Origin: JBJEXX01 sp051886215
GTDB taxonomy: Bacteria; Bacillota_I; Bacilli_A; RF39; UBA660
Reading direction: 5' to 3'
Length of the DNA: 37,713 nucleotides
Assembly (NCBI GenBank): GCA_051886215.1
Contig: JBJEXX010000078.1
Location: 1 to 37,713 of the forward strand
Below are positions 33,145 through 37,713 of the stretch, one piece after another (the stretch's first letter is position 1; the number at the start of each line of letters is the position of its first letter). The position numbers and the translations under genes are program-made. Below the pieces are notes generated by a model. That model was not told where the DNA came from, searched no databases, and saw nothing but the letters and a program-made list of their open reading frames with translations.

Positions 33145-33585
33145 CTAATCTACATTTTTTGAAAAGAATTTTGCATCCATGACTTCAAATCCATAACTAT
33201 GATAAAGTCCATGTGCTGCCTCTCTAAAATTTTTTGACCATAATTCAACACATTTACAATTATGTTCTTTAGCGATTCTAAAACATTCATCTAGCATTTT
33301 TGTTCCTATATGCTCTCGTCTAAATTTTGGCTTAACACATACATGATTTAAAATTGCATAAGTATTCATATCCTCATAAATTGTTGGAATAATATTTATC
33401 TTTGCATGAGCTACAATCTCATTATTTAAAACTCCTATAAGGTATATTTGATTTGGATCTTTTTCATTTTCTTGATAAATCCTTTTTGCATAATTTAAAT
33501 CAGTATTCTCATTAAAGCATTCATTGCATAACATAATTATATCTTCAATATCTTTAAATGTTGCAACTTTGAATTCTAAATTCAT
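33145..33585 (-). CDS. GNAT acetyltransferase
   Basis: A 146-residue acetyltransferase. ILNHVCVKPKFRREHIGTKMLDEC carries motif A (R-R-E-H-I-G-T), and HGLYHSYGFEV is the closing motif B. The ATG at 33585 was chosen: a strong GGGAGGTG lies six bases upstream. The open frame continues to 33690 but that part is leader DNA with the inverted repeat. It is the first gene of the operon with the two-TM protein and ABC exporter. The substrate is unknown; small-molecule self-protection would fit. Confidence 0.8.
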   Translation of the reverse strand: MNLEFKVATFKDIEDIIMLCNECFNENTDLNYAKRIYQENEKDPNQIYLIGVLNNEIVAHAKINIIPTIYEDMNTYAILNHVCVKPKFRREHIGTKMLDECFRIAKEHNCKCVELWSKNFREAAHGLYHSYGFEVMDAKFFSKNVD

Positions 33586-33606
33586 AAAAAACACCTCCCA
33601 TTTCTC

Positions 33607-33778
33607 AAAGTAATCTACTTTAAGAAAAAAACAGTGTTTTTTTATATAAAATTCAATAAAATATCTAAAAATTAGCAAAAAAAAGGACAATTTATAAATT
33701 TATGCCCAAAAAATGACAAAAATAGTGTATAATTGTTTTAGGATATGGAAATATTCTAATCATAAAGTAGATTACTTT
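33607..33778. repeat. Inverted 15-bp palindromes flanking a promoter segment
   Basis: AAAGTAATCTACTTT (33607-33621) and its exact reverse complement AAAGTAGATTACTTT (33764-33778). Each is itself a palindrome with arms AAAGTA/TACTTT around a 3-bp asymmetric centre, and at the left copy the symmetry extends to 11-base arms with one mismatch. They flank 142 bases that hold the promoter of the acetyltransferase/ABC operon. The left copy lies between promoter and ribosome site; the right copy is 43 bases past the stop of the tyrosine recombinase gene. This fits recombination sites. Confidence 0.6.
33691..33719 (-). promoter_or_regulatory. Promoter of the acetyltransferase/ABC operon, inside the inverted repeats
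   Basis: -35 TTGTCA (33714-33719), a 17-base spacer and -10 TATAAA (33691-33696), five of six matches each. It points to the acetyltransferase gene in the orientation given. The leader of about 100 bases includes the left palindrome as a potential 9-bp RNA hairpin. Confidence 0.55.
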
Positions 33779-33821
33779 AGGAAAAAATATTGATACACAT
33801 ATAACATATCAAATTATGTTT

Positions 33822-34916
33822 TTAAACATATAATGGTTTTAGTTGATTCATCATAATAACCTTATTTTCATAATTAGGATGAACATATCTTTCTAATGTG
33901 ATTTTTACACTTGAATGTCCTAATATTTCGCTTAAAGTTTTTGGATCACAGCCATTTTCAATACATCTGGTAGCAAATGTATGCCTTAAAGCATGAAAAT
34001 TATATATTTCTAAATTAAGCTGCTCAAGTATCTTTTTATATCTATTGAAATATGTTCTTGTTTCAACAAACTTTTCATATCCAGATACTAAAAAAGTTTC
34101 CGGAGTTACGTTAATACTTAATTTAGTTAAAATAGAAATTAAGAAATCAGGTATTGGGATTTCTCTTATAGAAGATGCAGATTTTGGTTCATCAATTATT
34201 ACAATTGTTTTTTTCTTTACATTTTCGTCTGGATTTTTAATTCTGATTAAAGTTTTCTTTACTTTAATTTTTTTGTTTTTTAAATCAATATTTTTCCATT
34301 GTAACGCACATATTTCACCAATTCTTAAACCTGTATAAAGACAAAAATAAATACCAAAAGTTGTTTCGTTCATATTTTTTAGTAATTCTTCTTCAAGTTT
34401 TGCTTGTTCATCTTTTCTAAAAATTTGAATTTCATTTTTAGGTACTTTTGGCATTGGAATTTTGATATTAATATTACCATATTTCAAGATTTGCTGTAAT
34501 ATAATTAAAATATCTTTAACACTTTTTTCAACTAAACCCTCACTTAACAAATCCGCTGTAAATTTATTAACTAATTCCAAAGAAATTGTTTTTTTCTTAA
34601 CACTTGCAAACTTTGGAATAATCCTAGATTTAATAGTATATTGATAATTTGAATAAGTTGATTTCTTATTTTTTATTTTTGAATTATTTAACCACAAATA
34701 TATATAATAACCAATATAAGTTTTATCATATATAAGTAAATCATTTTTACTTATTAAATCATCTATAGTTTTATGATAATTTTTTATTACTTCAGTCTCA
34801 CTATTACCATAAACAGATTTATAATTTGATGTACCATCATCCTTATATCCATAATGATACCTAATTTCAAATCTTCCATCTTTTCTAGAATAAATTTTAT
34901 CAATTGATTCTATCAT
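33822..34916 (-). CDS. int: Tyrosine recombinase/integrase
   Basis: A 364-residue phage/ICE-type integrase. An N-terminal arm-binding-like domain (residues 1-60), a SAM-like core-binding domain (60-150) and a catalytic domain. Catalytic residues are visible: Arg in YTGLRIGEI (about 195), HALRHTFATR (about 305, H-x-x-R), the LGHSS histidine and the nucleophile Tyr in ERYVHPN (about 343). The ATG at 34916 has AAGGAGG four bases upstream. It may integrate the element or invert the neighbouring 142-bp segment; no excisionase gene is seen near it. Confidence 0.88.
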   Translation of the reverse strand: MIESIDKIYSRKDGRFEIRYHYGYKDDGTSNYKSVYGNSETEVIKNYHKTIDDLISKNDLLIYDKTYIGYYIYLWLNNSKIKNKKSTYSNYQYTIKSRIIPKFASVKKKTISLELVNKFTADLLSEGLVEKSVKDILIILQQILKYGNINIKIPMPKVPKNEIQIFRKDEQAKLEEELLKNMNETTFGIYFCLYTGLRIGEICALQWKNIDLKNKKIKVKKTLIRIKNPDENVKKKTIVIIDEPKSASSIREIPIPDFLISILTKLSINVTPETFLVSGYEKFVETRTYFNRYKKILEQLNLEIYNFHALRHTFATRCIENGCDPKTLSEILGHSSVKITLERYVHPNYENKVIMMNQLKPLYV

Positions 34917-34972
34917 GTTGCCTCCTTTCACATAATATAATACATATATTTTTTACTTTGTTTTTGTATATA

Positions 34973-35008
34973 AAAAAACATAATTCAAAACCACGAATTA
35001 TGTTTTTT
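34973..35008 (-). terminator. Strong terminator of the MoxR/VWA operon
   Basis: A perfect 14-bp stem, 34973-34986 with 34995-35008 (arm ends CATAATTC/GAATTATG), loop of eight, with A/T runs at both ends, directly after the VWA stop. It could act in both directions. The rest of 34932-35014 is AT-rich leader of the integrase gene; I see no clear attachment repeat there. Confidence 0.8.
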
Positions 35009-35014
35009 AATCTT

Positions 35015-36622
35015 TTATCTTGATCTACCTTTAGTTTCACTTTCAATTTCGTATGAATATAACCTATCTAATTGTTCTGGTGTAATGTGAATTACTTTAC
35101 CACCTTTTGGATTAATTTTTTCACCACCAAATACTATCCATATTGCATCAAGTGGCATATCTGGCATTGAAGCTTCTCCATCAGTAAATATTATTTTATT
35201 TTCAACTCTTCTTGAAAAAGCACCTACAGCGGTATCAAAATCAGTTCCTCCACCACCTTCAAATCGCATATTTTCTATATCTTCTTCTGTTCTAATTTCA
35301 TGAAATCCATAAAATTCTGTATCAAAACATCCTACTTTTAATTTAGTATGTTGTAATATATTTTTACATTCTCTCAAAAAGTTCTTTAATAATACTTCAT
35401 TTATTGAACCACTTGTATCAAGAACAATTTCAGTTTCTGGCGTTGGCTGTTCTTCTAAATTAGCAGTAACAACTCCATCTTCTAATGTAGCATTTTTATA
35501 TGACCAATCTACATCATATTTAATTGCTTCTCTTAAAACATATCGCCAATCAACTATTGGTTTTGCAGTACCAATATCATTAACTGTTATAACATCTCTA
35601 TTTGTTGAAGTTCCTGCTTGTGATGCTTGTTTAGAAATTGCTTCTTTTAATTCTTCAAGTTGCTTTTTCTTATCTTCAAGATTTTTCTTAAAAGCATCTT
35701 TTTCTCCCATATCTTCAAGTTCTTCTTGTTTCTTTTCAAGTTCACTCTTTTCTTTTTCTTTTTTTTCTTTTCCTAAAAGTTTATCTAATAAGCTCTCTTT
35801 TTTATCAGATTTTTCTTGCTGTTCTTTATGTTTTTTAACCGCTTGCTCCCACATACTGTGAGTATCGTGTCCAACATCTTGTTGTTTTTCTTTTTCCTGT
35901 GAATCTTCACCTGATCCACCATCACTTTGTTCTTGTGATTGCTTATCTTGTTCTTGTGAACTTCCACCACCAGAACTGTTTTGTTGTTGAGTTTGTGATT
36001 GTTGTTGTTCATCATTACCTTGTCCGCTTCCACCATTTTGTTGTTGATTTTCTTGGTTTTGTTGTTGGTCTTGGCTTTGAGAACTACCATTCTGTTGTTG
36101 TGGTTGCACTTGTTGTTGATTATTACCATTTTGTCCACTGCCACCACTTTGTTGCTGATTTTGTTGTTGGTTACTTTGTTGATTTTGTCCATTATCTTGT
36201 CCATTTTGTTGTTGCTGTTGTCTTTGTTGTTTTTCTTGTAATAATTTTTCATATAACTGTTCAGCATCGTAATTAATAGCTTCTGCCATATCAACTCCGT
36301 CCGGTGCCATTTTTAATCCATCTCGTTTTAAAAATTGATTAATAACACCATCAGTAGCAATATTCCATAACTCTGGATCTTTACCCTCACTTCTTAAGAT
36401 ATGATTAAATGCAATATGACATACTTCATGAGCAAATATAAAAGTTTGCTCTTCAACACTTAAACTTTTCAAATATTCTGGATTATAATAAATTGTTTCT
36501 CCATCTGTACCTGCTGTTGGTATATCCTTATTTTCTTTATAACCTACACTTGCTACTACACTCCCAAAAAAGGGATATTTAACAAGCATTTTTCTTTTTA
36601 ATGCTGCAATATCATATTTCAT
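35015..36622 (-). CDS. VWA-like metallopeptidase (DUF2201 type) with Gln-rich linker
   Basis: A 535-residue protein. Residues about 1-130 are a putative metallopeptidase domain with the zinc motif HEVCH (about residue 65). Residues about 130-255 are low-complexity, rich in Q, N, G and S, followed by a charged helical part (K/E-rich, about 255-345). The C-terminal 130 residues are a VWA-like domain with the metal site DTSGS (D-x-S-x-S). This is the known architecture of the partner of MoxR-type ATPases. GAGG precedes the ATG. The long Q-rich linker is unusual in composition. Confidence 0.85.
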   Translation of the reverse strand: MKYDIAALKRKMLVKYPFFGSVVASVGYKENKDIPTAGTDGETIYYNPEYLKSLSVEEQTFIFAHEVCHIAFNHILRSEGKDPELWNIATDGVINQFLKRDGLKMAPDGVDMAEAINYDAEQLYEKLLQEKQQRQQQQQNGQDNGQNQQSNQQQNQQQSGGSGQNGNNQQQVQPQQQNGSSQSQDQQQNQENQQQNGGSGQGNDEQQQSQTQQQNSSGGGSSQEQDKQSQEQSDGGSGEDSQEKEKQQDVGHDTHSMWEQAVKKHKEQQEKSDKKESLLDKLLGKEKKEKEKSELEKKQEELEDMGEKDAFKKNLEDKKKQLEELKEAISKQASQAGTSTNRDVITVNDIGTAKPIVDWRYVLREAIKYDVDWSYKNATLEDGVVTANLEEQPTPETEIVLDTSGSINEVLLKNFLRECKNILQHTKLKVGCFDTEFYGFHEIRTEEDIENMRFEGGGGTDFDTAVGAFSRRVENKIIFTDGEASMPDMPLDAIWIVFGGEKINPKGGKVIHITPEQLDRLYSYEIESETKGRSR

Positions 36623-36632
36623 AGCTTATACC

Positions 36633-37025
36633 TCAAATTCGTGCAACTAATGAGAATATTTCTTCGCTTATCATATCTTTATTTATTTCGTTTGCCGTTA
36701 CAATTATCACACAACTTTTTGGTAATTCAAATGTAGATATTTTTCTATGTTCTAACAATTCACAGAATTTTAATTGTTCTTCTTTTGCTATTGCATCAAT
36801 TTTATCAATTACTAAAATTTTACTTGCATTTGTACTCAATATTTCATTAAGCCATTTTGGTGGCATAAAATCAGTTCCATCATAATGACCATTTAACTCT
36901 TTAACATCAACATTGGCAGGTAAGACAACTGCACCATTTATATCTTTACCGGATATAAAATCAACTAATATTGGTGCGACATTCGCTCTTATATATGATA
37001 GTAACATTTCTTTCTTATTTTCCAT
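36633..37025 (-). CDS. Degenerate AAA-like small protein
   Basis: A 130-residue protein. It has a Walker-B-like strand (SKILVIDKIDAI), a sensor-1-like IIVTAN and a final EIFSLVARI like the arginine-finger region of AAA proteins. There is no Walker A (no GxxxxGK[ST]), so it probably binds no ATP itself. It sits between the MoxR ATPase (TAATG overlap) and the VWA protein, so it may be a regulatory or structural subunit of that complex. Confidence 0.6.
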   Translation of the reverse strand: MENKKEMLLSYIRANVAPILVDFISGKDINGAVVLPANVDVKELNGHYDGTDFMPPKWLNEILSTNASKILVIDKIDAIAKEEQLKFCELLEHRKISTFELPKSCVIIVTANEINKDMISEEIFSLVARI

Positions 37026-37713
37026 TATCTTCTTATACCTCCTTCTGACATTTCAGCAAGCTTTGCTTCTGCAAGTCTTTCCAATTTGCTTTCATCGCCA
37101 TGTGTCCATAAAGCATCAAAAATTGCTCCAAACTCTGCTCCTAAATCTGCAACAAAACCTCTTACTTTTTCTAAGTTATTATCATCAACCTGTGATAATC
37201 CCATAGTTGTTGCATATCTTTCAGCTGTGTTTAATGCTTGTATGTCTCTTTGGGTATAATTTTCATTTATTACATCATCTAATGTTATAACTTGTTGATT
37301 ACAGAATTGTACAAATTCTCTTGTTATATCCTCTCCTACTAATGCTCTTAACATTTCAGGACTACCTGTTGCATATAACATTTTTGAAGCCATTTCCCAT
37401 TTTCTTGGATCTGCGTTAGGTTTTTCACCATCATATTTACTTCTTAATGTTTCGCCTTTTTTATATGCAATATAAGAATAAATAGCAGGATGTATATTAT
37501 GTTCACTTGCCCATTTTAACCAACTTTCAGTAGTTGTTTTAATATAAACATGAGCAAATCTATTAAATAATGGTTCTGCTAATTGATTTGCAGCTAACGA
37601 ATCTTTCATATCATTACCGGCTGCAACAATTCTTGCATTTTCTGGTAATTTCCAAATACCATTAACTTCTCTATCTAAAACTATATTAAATGCTATACCT
37701 TGAATACTTGGTA
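37025..37713 (-). CDS. MoxR-type AAA ATPase, C-terminal part
   Basis: The frame is open to the right edge; the N-terminus is outside the window. In view are the sensor-1 region (RIVAAGNDM, just before 37609), the arginine-finger region (LAEPLFNRFAHVYI) and the C-terminal helical lid, ending SEGGIRR. These mark the MoxR subfamily of AAA ATPases, which act with VWA proteins as chaperones or activation machines. Translation of the downstream small gene is coupled. An internal ATG at 37609 is not the real start, because conserved AAA sequence continues upstream of it. Confidence 0.82.
   Translation of the reverse strand, partial: PSIQGIAFNIVLDREVNGIWKLPENARIVAAGNDMKDSLAANQLAEPLFNRFAHVYIKTTTESWLKWASEHNIHPAIYSYIAYKKGETLRSKYDGEKPNADPRKWEMASKMLYATGSPEMLRALVGEDITREFVQFCNQQVITLDDVINENYTQRDIQALNTAERYATTMGLSQVDDNNLEKVRGFVADLGAEFGAIFDALWTHGDESKLERLAEAKLAEMSEGGIRR

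Noticed and set aside
107..33680. Short shared sequence TTAGCAAAAA near the left end (about 109-118) and near 33672, as possible attachment repeats
   Set aside because: Ten AT-rich bases in 37 kb of AT-rich DNA are expected by chance; no longer direct repeat was found between the presumed ends.
33728..33733. A perfect TATAAT on the plus strand inside the inverted repeats
   Set aside because: No acceptable -35 lies 15-19 bases upstream and no plus-strand gene follows. The minus-strand promoter at 33691-33719 is better supported.
34932..35014. Attachment site between integrase and the VWA operon
   Set aside because: The region is explained by a strong terminator and an AT-rich leader, and I found no matching repeat at the left side.
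35899..36276. Long plus-strand and alternate minus-strand frames opposite the VWA gene
   Set aside because: They are by-products of the repetitive CAA/GGT-type codons encoding the Q/N/G-rich linker.
1..37713. tRNA, rRNA, CRISPR arrays and insertion sequences
   Set aside because: No cloverleaf-like or rRNA sequence, no regularly spaced repeat-spacer array and no transposase-like protein was seen. The two repeats at 22807-22846 are too few and too short-spaced for CRISPR.
1..37713. Mycoplasma-type genetic code (TGA as tryptophan)
   Set aside because: TGA ends several genes at natural positions and tryptophan is encoded by TGG in conserved motifs, so the standard bacterial code applies.

Overview
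The window is a very AT-rich stretch of bacterial DNA in which every gene I can support lies on the minus strand, so transcription runs from right to left. TGA is used as a stop (for example in the primase gene), so this is the standard bacterial code and not the Mycoplasma code. An LPXTG-like sorting signal, SipW-type secretion signals, a PrgI/VirB4/VirB6 conjugation set without outer-membrane parts and Gram-positive Shine-Dalgarno sites all point to a low-GC Bacillota. An uncultured gut Bacilli-type lineage is my best guess, but I cannot place the species.

The left two thirds (about 0.1-22.5 kb) is the backbone of an integrative conjugative element or conjugative plasmid. In transcription order from right to left it holds: an ArpU/sigma-region-4-like regulator and a ribbon-helix-helix protein (21.7-22.5 kb); a surface module with a membrane-anchored protein, a thioester/SpaA-type adhesin, a TasA/BsaA-like SipW substrate, a SipW-type signal peptidase and a second SipW-type secreted protein with InlB-like repeats (15.7-21.6 kb); SSB; a mating channel (VirB2-like, VirB6-like, PrgI-like, VirB4 ATPase, M23 peptidase; 8.8-14.6 kb); a run of small acidic proteins with a methylase-like protein that lacks its catalytic motif (5.2-8.8 kb); a CHC2/Toprim primase; a hairpin-rich putative oriT (2.24-2.40 kb); two small relaxosome-type proteins; and a MobP2-like relaxase. 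No coupling ATPase (VirD4/TcpA) and no VirB8-like gene is visible. At the extreme left is the start of an MGMT/Ogt-like gene, probably host DNA.

The region 22.6-33.6 kb is cargo. It contains a MazG-like/NUDIX fusion translationally coupled to a radical SAM enzyme, a LysR-type regulator, an acetyltransferase - HAD - MFS - Cof-HAD operon, and a second operon (acetyltransferase, two-TM helical membrane protein, ABC exporter). Near-palindromic boxes of the type TGCAAAWWTGCA sit just upstream of three promoters: those of the LysR gene itself, the radical SAM pair and the ArpU-like regulator. This suggests one circuit joins cargo and backbone. The ArpU-like gene also has a terminator/antiterminator-like leader.

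At 33.6-34.9 kb a tyrosine recombinase gene lies beside two inverted 15-bp palindromes. They flank a 142-bp segment that carries the promoter of the ABC/acetyltransferase operon, which is the geometry of an invertible promoter. To the right (35.0-37.7 kb) is a MoxR AAA ATPase / AAA-like / VWA-metallopeptidase operon that ends in a strong terminator; it is probably chromosomal.
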